Shown here one piece after another: positions 36,869-47,506 of a stretch of 64,000 nt of DNA; positions within the stretch are counted from its first letter, which is position 1; the number at the start of each line of letters is the position of its first letter. This stretch comes from Streptomyces vietnamensis (GTDB lineage: Bacteria; Actinomycetota; Actinomycetes; Streptomycetales; Streptomycetaceae). Location of the stretch: positions 8,444,001 to 8,508,000 of the forward strand of contig NZ_CP010407.1 of NCBI RefSeq assembly GCF_000830005.1. Reading direction: 5' to 3'. Below the pieces are notes generated by a model, which saw nothing but the letters and a program-made list of their open reading frames with translations, did not search any database and was not told the origin of the DNA. The position numbers and the translations under genes are program-made.

Positions 36869-36906
36869 CCTCGTGTCGACTTGATCGTCGAGTCGACACG
36901 AGGAGG
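36869..36906 (+). promoter_or_regulatory. inverted repeat overlapping the ribosome binding site of the TPR gene
   Basis: Two 13-bp arms (CCTCGTGTCGACT and its complement) around a 9-nt loop. The 3' arm ends in ...CGAGG and overlaps the AGGAGG at 36901-36906. Folding would hide part of the ribosome binding site. It could instead be an operator for a dimeric regulator. Confidence 0.6.
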
Positions 36907-36912
36907 GGTGTG

Positions 36913-38064
36913 ATGGCAGGTCAGGTGAGTAAGACGAGGCGGGCGAAGGCATCGGCGCCGGAGTACCAGGGTGCTCTCGAATCGTTGTCGGTGAACGCCT
37001 CACTGCCCGAGGTGCTGGCCCGGGGCATGGAGGAGCTGCGGACGGCGGAACGGGCCGGGGACCGGCGGGAGGAGGCGCGTTGCGGGCTGGCCGTGGCGGA
37101 GGCCTGCCGCAGGCTCGGGCGAATAGAGGAGGCCGACCGGGCCTGGAAGGCGAGCTACCGAGCGGCGCGTTCGGCCGGTCACGAGGGGGCCATGGCATGG
37201 GCTCTGTGGAGCGGCGGCACGCTGGCCCGACAGCGGGGCGCATTCAGGCTGGCGTACCGGTTGCTGAGGCTGGCCGCCGAGACGGGCGAGCGAGGTGGTG
37301 ACGTCGTCGTGCGCGGCTACTCGCTGGCGGGGCTCGCCGAGACCGGACGTATCCAGGGCGATTACGCGGCGGTGAGGAGGCTGCACGAGCAGCTGCTTGC
37401 CGAGGCCCGCCGCCGAGGCGAGGCCCGGCATACGGTGTGGGCGCTGGAGGGCATCGCGCAGATGCACCGCAACACCGGCGAATACGACGAGGCCCTGGCC
37501 CTGTTCGAGGAGGCGGCCGACACAGCGTCCCGAGCCGAGGACCGGCGCGGGTGGGCATGGGCGCTGCGCGGCATCGCGGACGTGGTGTCCGTGCGCGACG
37601 CCGACGTGGAACGCGCCCTGTCGCTGCTGTCCCAGGCGGAGGAGGCCTGCCGGGAGATGCGGCTGTCCAGCGCGCTCGCCTACAACCACAAGATGCGCGG
37701 CAACGTGCTGTACCGGGCGGGCCGCTACGAGCAGGCCCGTGAGATGTACGCGCTGGCCCTTGAGGAGTTCCAGGAGATGGACGAGCCGCGCGGGACGGCG
37801 CTGTCGCGACTGGGACTGGTCAAGGCCTCCGCCCATCTGGGCCGCGACGCCGCGCACACTGCCGCGGACCTGGCCGAACTGCGCTCGACGCTGGACCGTA
37901 TCGGGCTGCGGCATGCCCGGGACATGGTGGACAAGGCAGCGGCCGAACTGGGGGTCGGGCCGCTGCCGGACCACGGCGGCCACGAGCAGGGCGCCGCGAG
38001 GCCCGTGCTGCCGGCGGTCGGGGCCGAGGCGCTTCAGGCCGCCGATGTGGAGGGCCTGCGGTGA
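36913..38064 (+). CDS. TPR-repeat protein
   Basis: 383 residues, ATG with AGGAGG 6 nt upstream. At least six tetratricopeptide-like helix pairs run from about 35 to 330, for example YDEALALFEEAADTAS and GRYEQAREMYALALEEF. It is a scaffold or interaction protein without an enzymatic domain, membrane segment or DNA-binding domain. The stop overlaps the GTG of the polyprenyl synthase gene (GTGA), indicating tight coupling. It may assist or regulate that enzyme or recruit partners, which is inference from the overlap. Confidence 0.78.
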   Translation: MAGQVSKTRRAKASAPEYQGALESLSVNASLPEVLARGMEELRTAERAGDRREEARCGLAVAEACRRLGRIEEADRAWKASYRAARSAGHEGAMAWALWSGGTLARQRGAFRLAYRLLRLAAETGERGGDVVVRGYSLAGLAETGRIQGDYAAVRRLHEQLLAEARRRGEARHTVWALEGIAQMHRNTGEYDEALALFEEAADTASRAEDRRGWAWALRGIADVVSVRDADVERALSLLSQAEEACREMRLSSALAYNHKMRGNVLYRAGRYEQAREMYALALEEFQEMDEPRGTALSRLGLVKASAHLGRDAAHTAADLAELRSTLDRIGLRHARDMVDKAAAELGVGPLPDHGGHEQGAARPVLPAVGAEALQAADVEGLR

Positions 38065-39236
38065 GCGCCGTCCCGACACCGTTCTCGCCGGGCGCTGCGG
38101 TCGTGGCCACGGTGCGTTCCTCTCGTGATCACGACATTGATCGCGAGATTGATCACGACGTCGATCATGAGGCCGATCACGACGTCGATCACGACGTCGA
38201 TCACGACGCAGCGCCGGCCCGTGTCCTGGAGCGTTGTCGTGAACTCGTCCGGCCTGCGCTGGTGGAGGCGGTGGGCAGCCTCCATCCGTGGACCGGTGAG
38301 ATGGCGGCGTACGCGCTGGGTTGGTCCGACACGGCCGGTACTCCGGATTCCGGCGGATCCGAGGGCAAGGGAGTGCGCCAGGCGTTCGCCGTGCTCGGGG
38401 CGGAGGCGGTCGGGGCTGATGGCGCGGAGGCCGTTCCCGGCGCCGTGGCCGTCGAACTCGTGCACACCTTCTCGCTCCTCCACGACGACATCATGGACGG
38501 CGACGCCCTGCGCCGGCAGCGGCCCGCGGTGTGGAAGGCATACGGGACCGGCCCGGCCGTTCTCGCCGGCGACGCGCTTCTCGCCCAGGCCGTGACCACC
38601 CTGGCCGAGGCCCCGGGCCGGCACGCGGCGTCCGCGGTCCGCTGCTTCTGCCGGACCCTGAACGCGTTGGTGTCCGGCCAGGCGCAGGACCTGCGCTTTG
38701 AACACCGCCCGTGGTACGGCCCCGGCGCAGTCGGACCGGAACAGTACCGGTCGATGGCCGAACACAAGACAGGTGCCCTGCTGGGCTGCGCCGTTGCGCT
38801 CGGCGCGGTCCTCGGCGGTGCCCCAGACCGGACCGTGACCACGCTCGAACGGGCGGGCCGCCATCTCGGCCTCGCCTTCCAGGCGGTGGACGACATCCTC
38901 GGCATATGGGGCGACCCTGCCGTGACCGGCAAACCCGTCCACGCCGACCTGCGCAGGGGCAAGAAGACCTACCCGATGCTCGCCGCACTGGCCGGTGGAG
39001 GCAGGGCCGCGCACGAACTGGCGGCGCTGCTCGACCCTCCCCAGCTGCTCGACCACGAGGCCGCCGCACACGTCGCGGCACTCGTGGAGGAGCTGGGCGG
39101 GCGGACCGCGACCCGCCACGAAGCGCGCCGACACCTGGACATCGCCCGCCGCGCGCTGCGCGACGCGTCCCTCGCGCACACCGCCGTACAGCAATTGGAC
39201 ATGCTGTTCACGTACGTGCTCGACCGGACCAGGTGA
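38061..39236 (+). CDS. polyprenyl diphosphate synthase (geranylgeranyl type likely)
   Basis: 391 residues, GTG start overlapping the TPR stop. The trans-isoprenyl synthase fold has the first Asp-rich motif in FSLLHDDIMDGD and the second in FQAVDDILGIWGD, with KTGALLGCAVALGA and RRGKKTYPMLAAL between and after. An aromatic residue lies five positions before the first motif, so product length cannot be fixed by eye. The N-terminus carries about 30 residues of alternating Asp-His repeats, a very unusual extension. Downstream lies a dead P450, suggesting a former terpenoid cluster. Confidence 0.88.
   Translation: MSAVPTPFSPGAAVVATVRSSRDHDIDREIDHDVDHEADHDVDHDVDHDAAPARVLERCRELVRPALVEAVGSLHPWTGEMAAYALGWSDTAGTPDSGGSEGKGVRQAFAVLGAEAVGADGAEAVPGAVAVELVHTFSLLHDDIMDGDALRRQRPAVWKAYGTGPAVLAGDALLAQAVTTLAEAPGRHAASAVRCFCRTLNALVSGQAQDLRFEHRPWYGPGAVGPEQYRSMAEHKTGALLGCAVALGAVLGGAPDRTVTTLERAGRHLGLAFQAVDDILGIWGDPAVTGKPVHADLRRGKKTYPMLAALAGGGRAAHELAALLDPPQLLDHEAAAHVAALVEELGGRTATRHEARRHLDIARRALRDASLAHTAVQQLDMLFTYVLDRTR
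38128..38210 (+). repeat. GATCACGA-type repeat encoding an Asp-His-rich tract
   Basis: Degenerate 12-bp units of the form GATCACGACGTC recur about seven times near the start of the polyprenyl synthase gene. They encode Asp-His-Asp-Val/Ile/Ala units. The tract is metal-ligand rich and its length may vary. Confidence 0.8.
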
Positions 39237-39374
39237 TCACCGTTCCGCCTTTGTGATCACCCCGTCGGTGACGGCTCGACGACGGAGGCCCGCAGCGGAG
39301 CGCGGAAGGGCAGAGGACAGCGGACCGGGCGCGGGCGTCCCCGCCGCCTCCGTACGCGCCGGGGGCGAGGTGGT

Positions 39375-40165
39375 GGCGGATGTTCGCGCGGCCGGGAACC
39401 ATCCGCCCAGGGGAGTCGAAGACGTCCGGGGCCGAGCCGCTGCCCATGAGCATCAGCAGCAGCTCGGCACCGGGGGAGTTCCACACCGCCGCCCAGCTCC
39501 AGCGGGCGTGCGGTGACCCGGCGCCACGAGGCGACGGGTGGCTCGCGCCGCAGCACTTCCTCGACCCACGCCCCGGCGAAGCCCTGGTCATGGGCGGTGC
39601 GCGGCCACACCCCGGGCTTGGCGGCGCAGGACGGTGGAGATGGGCTGTCCGGGCCGGCTCCCAGACGAAGCTGTCCGTCGACGCCATCGGGTCGTTCACG
39701 AGTTCCATCAGCGTGTGCGCGAACCCGGAGAAGAGGTCGCTCTCGCCCGTCGCGTCGAGCTCTGCCCGTACCGTGTCGAGGAGCCCGTCGGCGATCCGCT
39801 CGATCACCGGCACCACTGCCGTCACCCGTGGGTGTTGAAGAAGCGCATGACGACGCGCCGCAGGCCCGCGTGGTTCTCGGACGCGTGGTCGGTGAGTGCG
39901 GGCGCAGCTCGGAGGCGGCCGGGGCGAGGAGCCGCAGCACCGGAACGTCTGCCAGGTCAGGCGGTTCTGGGGAAAATCCGTACGCAGGCGCTGCGCGTCC
40001 CCGGTGGTGGGTTGCGGTGCGGCGGCCGTTTTCTCCAGCCGGTCCACGGGCGCCAGGAGAACGGACCTGACGGAGCTTTCCAGTTCCCTGAGTGGGTGGA
40101 AGATCAGCATGGACCGGCTGCCGAGTCGGAAGCCGTGGTCGACCAAGCGGCACACGTCCTCGAAC
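39375..40165 (-). pseudogene. decayed cytochrome P450
   Basis: Pieces in several reverse frames match a P450. They are a central stretch HPRVTAVVPVIERIADGLLD...FSGFAHTLMELVNDPMA, then WVEEVLRRE (ExxR-like helix) with a following WRRVTARPLELGG, and LLMLMGSGSAPDVFDSPGR typical of the meander. The first part near 40165-39900 also breaks frame. No Cys-ligand loop is seen. It was likely once linked to the polyprenyl synthase. Confidence 0.65.
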
Positions 40166-40299
40166 GTGCATCACCTGGCCCTGCGCATCTCACCACCGGA
40201 GCCAGACGGTCGATTACACGACTTCTGGAGGCGACATCGACAGGTGCGCCCGCCTCGCCCGATCCGCTCGCGAGGCGGGGCCGCCTTCGGAAGGTGCGG

Positions 40300-40665
40300 T
40301 CAGGAGACGCGCTTGAGGGTCCAGGCGTTGTTGTTGAAACCGGAGTTCGGCCACGCGACGCAGGAGCTGGAGTAGTAGGAGCTGGTCTGGACCCAGCCGG
40401 CCGGGTAGTACGTGGACCCGCAGGCCTGGACGACGGTGCCTATGGGCAGGCCGGTGAGCTGCTTGATCTGCTTGATGTTCGGGTCGAAGTTCTGGGTGCC
40501 GCAGCTGGCGCTGTAACCCCAGCTGACGTCGACGTAGCCGTACGGGGTAGCGGTGCTCGCGCAGGTGGTCGTCACGTCACCGGGGGCCGCCTGGGCGGGC
40601 GCGGCGGCAAGGGCGGACATCGCGGCGGCGGCGAGAACCATGGTGGTGGTGCGGAAACGGGTCAT
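40300..40665 (-). CDS. small secreted protein with four cysteines
   Basis: 121 residues, ATG with AAGGAG upstream. The signal peptide (MTRFRTTTMVLAAAAMSALA, cleavage after AQA) leads to a mature protein of about 95 residues rich in Ser/Tyr/Asn. It has four Cys (TTTCAST, YSASCGT, VQACGST, SSSCVAW), probably two disulphides. The family is not recognised and no enzymatic motif is seen. It is a single-gene unit in a region of mobile-element debris. Confidence 0.72.
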   Translation of the reverse strand: MTRFRTTTMVLAAAAMSALAAAPAQAAPGDVTTTCASTATPYGYVDVSWGYSASCGTQNFDPNIKQIKQLTGLPIGTVVQACGSTYYPAGWVQTSSYYSSSCVAWPNSGFNNNAWTLKRVS

Positions 40666-41055
40666 GCTGGGCTCCTTGGATCGGAAAACGATCAGCGGAA
40701 AACGACAGCCCGTTTCTACGGTGTGTCCGCGAACCGTAACAGTCTGTTTCCGGTCTCAGAGATCAGGCCACGACAACGGCCGGTCCGGTCGAGGGCGCCC
40801 CTGGCTCTCACGCAGGCCCTGCGAGGACCTCCGGCATCAGGGCTTCAACCACTCCGTGGCCCCCTTTCCGGGGTGGCCGAGGCGCTGTACGGCGACGCTG
40901 AGGACCGGTTCGGCTCCGGTACGCGGACCGTCTCCGAGGTCATGACAGGCTGCCCGCTGCACCAGGCCGTCGTGGGCGACGCACCGATCGCGGTCGCCAA
41001 GCAGAAGCTGCCGACTCACGCCCCGGGCGACGAGACATGGGCCGACTACTCATGT
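40666..41055. other. no gene recognised
   Basis: About 390 bp upstream of the small secreted protein gene. A forward frame (VSEVMTGCPLHQAVVGDAP) faintly recalls a CBS domain, but context and length do not support a gene. Confidence 0.3.
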
Positions 41056-41211
41056 TCCCTGCCGGTGGACGCGACACCATGGCCGAACTCAAGCGGCGGC
41101 ACCGTGACGAGGTCCAGGCCCTGCGGCAGGCCCCGGAAGCCGCCCAGGGCGAGAACATCGAACCGCAGCGTCGCCTCGGCCCCCGGGACACCGCCCGTCG
41201 CGGGACGTCCT
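41056..41211 (+). pseudogene. fragment of a recombinase-accessory-type coiled-coil protein
   Basis: The reading GGRDTMAELKRRHRDEVQALRQ followed by AAQGENIEPQRRL and a stop resembles the C-terminal coiled coil found in proteins encoded next to tyrosine integrases (DUF6262-like). Only this tail remains. It lies near a Tn3 transposase fragment, so both may be debris of mobile elements. Confidence 0.35.
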
Positions 41212-41239
41212 GACGGCGGTCTCCTGCCGAAGGCCGGCC

Positions 41240-42319
41240 TCAGTGGGGCGCCGGGACCGCAGTGCCCCAGGCCCGCTCGATCTCGGCGGCCGGGAACGGC
41301 GTCCGCTTGCTCTCGGTGAGCAGACGGCGGGCGAATTCGCCGAAGACCACGGCGGCTCGGGAATGCCGGTCGATCATCGCGGCGATCTCGTCCGGGACGC
41401 CATCGGGCCGGTGGCCGGCGATCCACTCGCGCAGGAACGCCTCGTGTTCCATCCCGCCGCGCAGGCCATCGGGCAGGTGGTGGCGGAGCAGATGACTCGC
41501 GGTGTGGCTGCGGTCGTACGCGAGATGGTCGGAGAGGAACTCCGCCTCGGCCGCCGACAGTTCGAAGCCGGAACTCAGGGCGAGTCCGAAGTCCGCGAAA
41601 TAGAGCAGCTGGCCGTCGGTCAGGACATTGGCGAAGTGGGCATCGAAGTGGACGAGTCCGCGCGAGCTCATGAAGGCACTCCCGCGCGCCAGGGCCTCCT
41701 CCACCCGTGGGTGCGGCGAGCCCTCGCTGCCCTCCGGCGCCGCGGTCCGGTGGTCGTGCAGCCAGTCGGCGAGGGTCTGCGGAACGTGTTCCAGGAAGAG
41801 CACCAGGCTGGAAGAGGAACGGCCGATGGCCTCCAGCCGCTCACGCACGGCCGATGATCCCTCCCAGTGCGCGACCGCCCCGTCGATGCCCCCGAACTCG
41901 TCGACGAAACCCTGGGGAGGGGAGTCGGGCAGGATTCGCCAGTGGTACATCAGCGGAAAGCCCTCGTACTCGTTCCTGAGGACCCAGTTGGTGGTCATGA
42001 CGTGCACGGCCAGCTCTCGCCAGGCTCCGAACCCCGCCGAGCCCACCCCGTACTGGTAGAACATCGGCAGTCCGAAGAGGTTCGCCGTCGACCGCGCGTT
42101 CTCCGGCCGCAACTCGGTGTCGGTGAGGGGGACCCGCTTGACGAACACCCGCGTGCCTTCGACGTCCAGCTCTGCCGACCTGCCGCCGATGCCGGATCCG
42201 AGCGGGTCGGCGGCGGCCACGACCTCGCCGAGCCGACGGTCGCTCAGCAGGGACAGGCGCGTGGCCACGGTCCCATAAGTGGCGAGCCGCGCGGCATGCC
42301 GCGGGTCCAGGTGGTGCAT
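41240..42319 (-). CDS. protein kinase-like protein
   Basis: 359 residues from the ATG at 42319, with GAGGAG 6 nt upstream. An extension to 42367 lacks such a site. Kinase-like features include VFVKRVPL (possible ATP Lys), LVHFDAHFANVL (catalytic loop, Asp in HFDAHFAN) and YFADFGLAL (DFG). This places it with the aminoglycoside/choline kinase-like or atypical protein kinases. The substrate is unknown. It is cytoplasmic by sequence, with no neighbour in the same operon. Confidence 0.75.
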   Translation of the reverse strand: MHHLDPRHAARLATYGTVATRLSLLSDRRLGEVVAAADPLGSGIGGRSAELDVEGTRVFVKRVPLTDTELRPENARSTANLFGLPMFYQYGVGSAGFGAWRELAVHVMTTNWVLRNEYEGFPLMYHWRILPDSPPQGFVDEFGGIDGAVAHWEGSSAVRERLEAIGRSSSSLVLFLEHVPQTLADWLHDHRTAAPEGSEGSPHPRVEEALARGSAFMSSRGLVHFDAHFANVLTDGQLLYFADFGLALSSGFELSAAEAEFLSDHLAYDRSHTASHLLRHHLPDGLRGGMEHEAFLREWIAGHRPDGVPDEIAAMIDRHSRAAVVFGEFARRLLTESKRTPFPAAEIERAWGTAVPAPH

Positions 42320-42489
42320 CGACGACTCCTCGGTGCCCGGAACCAGGGCCTTGATGATCTCCCGCACGCTGTCGAGCCTATCCGCCCGGTCTGCAGAAGG
42401 AGCAGGCGGGCGAAGTCGCTCGGAACGCTTGCCCCCGGACGCCCCCTCAGCCGATGACGCGCCTCGGAGTCGATCTCTCGCAGACGCGA

Positions 42490-42789
42490 CTGCACGCGTT
42501 TCGTTTGGTCCAGCCGACCACGGTGCACGCCGATACGCAGGGCCGCTCCTGTCTGGTCTTTGCGCTGGCGCATCTGCTGGGCTTCGACCTGGTGCCCCGG
42601 ACCAGGAACTGGAAGGGCTCGGTCCTCTACCGGTCCAGCAAGCAGGCCGAGTACGAGCACCTCGACGCCCTGTTCGGCGAGCCGGGCACGAACGTCATCG
42701 ACTGGGACCTGATCGAGTCCCAGTTCCGGCACCTGATGCGGGTGGCCGTCTCCGTCCGTGAGGGTGCGATCTCCTCCTCCACTTGGTGA
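42490..42789 (+). pseudogene. Tn3-family transposase fragment
   Basis: The segment TTVHADTQGRSCLVFALAHLLGFDLVPRTRNWKG to NVIDWDLIESQFRHLMRVAVSVREGAIS matches the core of Tn3-type TnpA, including the Asp in HADTQG. Everything before and after is missing, and the frame (which extends back to 42454) closes at 42789. It is a dead fragment. Confidence 0.88.
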
Positions 42790-42900
42790 GGGAGCAGGCC
42801 AGATGGATCCGCAGGTCGGCCGCGTCGGTCTCCAGGGCTCCCCTCGTTCGCCCGGGGGGCGGACGTTGGCCGGGTTGCTGTTGCGGTGTGCCGGGCGGGG

Positions 42901-43524
42901 TCAGGGAGGCGTGAGGGAGTCGAGCCGGGCGGTGAGGTCGGGGTGGGCGGCAGCCAGATGCGGGCGGGCAGCGGTGAGGGGGGCGATGAGGTCGGCGGGA
43001 TCGTCGTGGGCGAGGGCCGCGTGGAGCTCGCTGATAGGGCGGCGGGCGGCGGGGGGAAGGTCGGTGAGAGCGGTGATCTGGCCGGCGAGGCGGCGCAGGT
43101 CGGCCGCGTTGCGGCGAGCCCAGGCGGCGGTGCTGCGGTCGGCGGCCCGGGCCTGACGGGTGGCCTGGACACGCTGCTCGCCGGTGGTCCCGGCCGGGCC
43201 GGGACGGCCGCGCAGGTAGCGGCGTTCGGCGGCCTGGCGGCTGGCGACGCCGAGGGGGTGGGCGAGGTCGGCCCAGCTGGCGCCCGCGTCGCGGGCCGTT
43301 TCGATCAGGCCGGTCTCCCACCCGGCGAGCTGCTCGCGCACCTGCCGCAGCAGCGACAAGGAGGCCAGGGCCTGTTCCGGACCGGGGGCGGGGGCGTCCG
43401 AGGTCTTGTGCCGGGCTTCGCGCAGGGCGGCGTCTATGGCGTCAAGGGCCGCCGCGGCGGCAAGGAACGACACCGGGCTGTGGGCATCGGCGCGGGACGG
43501 AGACGGCTGGTCGGCCGGGGTCAC
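42901..43524 (-). CDS. rheA: hsp18 transcriptional regulator (RheA-like)
   Basis: 207 residues from the GTG at 43524, preferred over GTG 43530 because GGGAGG is then 5 nt upstream. A helix-turn-helix-like stretch lies around ASWADLAHPLGVASRQAAERRYLRGR (about 85-110), with a helical remainder. It is divergent from hsp18, and two copies of the operator known for Streptomyces albus RheA lie between them. RheA is a temperature-sensing repressor of hsp18 and its own gene. Assignment rests on position and operator more than on recognised sequence identity. Confidence 0.65.
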   Translation of the reverse strand: MTPADQPSPSRADAHSPVSFLAAAAALDAIDAALREARHKTSDAPAPGPEQALASLSLLRQVREQLAGWETGLIETARDAGASWADLAHPLGVASRQAAERRYLRGRPGPAGTTGEQRVQATRQARAADRSTAAWARRNAADLRRLAGQITALTDLPPAARRPISELHAALAHDDPADLIAPLTAARPHLAAAHPDLTARLDSLTPP

Positions 43525-43541
43525 GGACACCTCCCTCGGGT

Positions 43542-43586
43542 TGTCATCAAGCTGACGACATCGTGTTTGTCATCCATTGGATGACA
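43542..43586. promoter_or_regulatory. two RheA-type operators between rheA-like gene and hsp18
   Basis: A perfect TGTCATC-CATTG-GATGACA at 43568-43586 and a one-mismatch copy TGTCATC-AAGCT-GACGACA at 43542-43560, centres 26 bp apart. The consensus TGTCATC-N5-GATGACA is the published RheA site. Confidence 0.85.
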
Positions 43587-43652
43587 TGTTACAACGGTGT
43601 CAGTGAGGCGCATTGGCAGTAACTGCCTGAACCTGCTGGAGGTGTTTTCACG

Positions 43653-44084
43653 ATGTTGATGCGCACTGACCCCTTCCGTGAGCTGGACCGGCTGGCGCAG
43701 CAGCTGATGGGCCCGGGCACCTGGTCGAAGCCGTCGGCGATGCCGATGGACGCCTACCGCGAGGGTGACGAGTACGTGGTGGCCTTCGACCTTCCCGGCG
43801 TCACCGCGGACGCGATCGACATCGACGTCGAGCGGAACATGCTGACCGTCAAGGCCGAGCGCCGGCCGGTGGCGAAGTCCGACGACGTACAGATGGAGCT
43901 GTCCGAGCGGCCGCTGGGCGTCTTCTCCCGCCAGATCGTGCTCGCCGACACCCTCGACACCGAGCACATCCAGGCCGACTACGACGCGGGCGTGCTCACC
44001 CTGCGCATCCCGATCGCCGAGCGCGCCAAGCCCCGCAAGATCTCCATCGGCGCGGGCTCCGGCCGCAAGGAGATCTCCGGCTGA
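43653..44084 (+). CDS. hsp18: small heat shock protein Hsp18 (Hsp20/alpha-crystallin family)
   Basis: 143 residues, ATG with GGAGG 10 nt upstream. The alpha-crystallin domain spans about 35-130, with [31 protein letters not shown] and the C-terminal [14 protein letters not shown]. An N-terminal [14 protein letters not shown] is typical. It is an ATP-independent holdase chaperone. Twin RheA-type operators upstream imply heat-induced derepression. Two DUF2267 genes follow on the same strand. Confidence 0.93.
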   Translation: MLMRTDPFRELDRLAQQLMGPGTWSKPSAMPMDAYREGDEYVVAFDLPGVTADAIDIDVERNMLTVKAERRPVAKSDDVQMELSERPLGVFSRQIVLADTLDTEHIQADYDAGVLTLRIPIAERAKPRKISIGAGSGRKEISG

Positions 44085-44181
44085 CATCGGCCGGACAGGT
44101 GCGGAGGGCAACTGATCTCCCCCTCATTCCGCCCTCCGCACCCCCCATGGGCAGTCCGAAGAACAAGGGGTGGTGGCTGAG

Positions 44182-44577
44182 ATGGCTCTGCGACGCGAGG
44201 CGTTCCTCGACCATGTGAAGGAACGCGGTGAGTACGGCACTGTGGAGGAAGCCGAGCGAGCGACCCGTGTGGTGCTCGCCCTGCTCGGCGCACACCTGGT
44301 CGGCGAAGTCCGCGCCCAGCTCGCGGCACGCCTGCCGGAGGACTTCGCCCTGATCCTCCTCAACCCGCTCCAGAGCGCCGAACCGCTGTCGCCAGAGCGA
44401 TTCGTGCGGGCGACCGCAGCCTGGATCGAGGGAGCCACCGAGCAGACCGCGGCGTGGGACGTCAGCGCAGCGCTGTCCACGGTCGCCGACACCGCCGGCG
44501 ACGACCTCCTCAAGGAGATCCTGCTCCAGCTCCCCGCCGGCTACGACCTCCTTTTCGGCCGCCCCCAGCCCATCTGA
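44182..44577 (+). CDS. DUF2267 protein 1
   Basis: 131 residues from the ATG at 44182 (AAGGGG 11 nt upstream; a GTG at 44170 would add four residues). The DUF2267 pattern is clear: FLDHVKERGEYGTVEEAERATRVVLALLGAHL, LAARLPEDF and LQLPAGYDLLFG. Function is unknown; DUF2267 proteins are often induced with stress proteins. It lies 97 nt after hsp18 and may be co-transcribed. Confidence 0.82.
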   Translation: MALRREAFLDHVKERGEYGTVEEAERATRVVLALLGAHLVGEVRAQLAARLPEDFALILLNPLQSAEPLSPERFVRATAAWIEGATEQTAAWDVSAALSTVADTAGDDLLKEILLQLPAGYDLLFGRPQPI

Positions 44578-44640
44578 CCACTGACTCGGTGCCGCACACC
44601 GGCACCGCCCATCCTGGCTCTACGAAAGGCATGCACCGCA

Positions 44641-45084
44641 GTGATCACCGACGTGCGCGCACCGCTTGAGCACCAGCAGCCGTACGGGACGGCGTACGAG
44701 CAGATGCTGGAGAAGGTCCGCTACGAAGGCGCCTACCCCACCCGCGAGAAAGCAGACGAAGCCGTCCGCCTGGTCCTGTCGGGCCTGGGGCGCGCGCTGA
44801 CCGGCGACGAGCGCGTCGACCTGGCCGCCCGGCTGCCCCTGGAGGCCGCACGTGTCCTGACCGCTCAGATCCCCGACCCGCAGCCGCTGACCGGCTGGGC
44901 CTTCGTCAAGGACCTCGCCGCCCGCACCGGCGCCTCCCTCGCCACCACTCGCTGGGACACCGGCTCCGTCTTCTCCGCCGTCGCGGCCTGGGCCGGCCCC
45001 GACCTGATCACCCGCATCCTGCACCAGCTCCCCACCGGCTACGCGCTGCTGTTCGGCCGCGCGGAACTCACCCCCGCCGCGTAA
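44641..45084 (+). CDS. DUF2267 protein 2
   Basis: 147 residues, GTG start. It is a paralogue of the preceding protein with matching segments (EKVRYEGAYPTREKADEAVRLVL, LAARLPLEA, LHQLPTGYALLFGRAEL), indicating tandem duplication. It has no membrane segment. It is the last gene before a strong terminator, so hsp18 and the two DUF2267 genes probably form one unit. Confidence 0.82.
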   Translation: MITDVRAPLEHQQPYGTAYEQMLEKVRYEGAYPTREKADEAVRLVLSGLGRALTGDERVDLAARLPLEAARVLTAQIPDPQPLTGWAFVKDLAARTGASLATTRWDTGSVFSAVAAWAGPDLITRILHQLPTGYALLFGRAELTPAA

Positions 45085-45155
45085 GGAGGCACCCGGCACC
45101 CGGGGCGGCAGCAGGGCCCCGCCCAGATCCCCTCCGGCCGGGCCCGTAAAGGCGG

Positions 45156-45185
45156 AAGTCCCCGATCCGCCGCGATCGGGGACTT
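45156..45185 (+). terminator. terminator after the hsp18-DUF2267 group
   Basis: A 12-bp perfect stem (AAGTCCCCGATC and complement) with a 6-nt loop. Confidence 0.8.
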
Positions 45186-47344
<2,159 letters not shown>

Positions 47345-47429
47345 CGTACGGGGGCGGCCCCGGGTCGCCTTCGTCGGCTCCGCTCAACGGCTGAACCGCG
47401 GCGCACGCGCATAACCGCGCCGCCCTCAC

Positions 47430-47453
47430 GGTATATACGCCCCGATATATACC
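47430..47453. promoter_or_regulatory. AT-rich inverted repeat upstream of the ClC gene
   Basis: GGTATATA and TATATACC, 8-bp perfect arms with an 8-nt GC-rich spacer, about 50 bp before the channel gene. It is conspicuous in this GC-rich sequence. It could be an operator for a dimeric regulator overlapping the promoter. Confidence 0.55.
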
Positions 47454-47506
47454 CATAGCGCCATCCTGCGTCCCGCCGACCCGGGCGCCTGACGTGGTGT
47501 CGAGCC

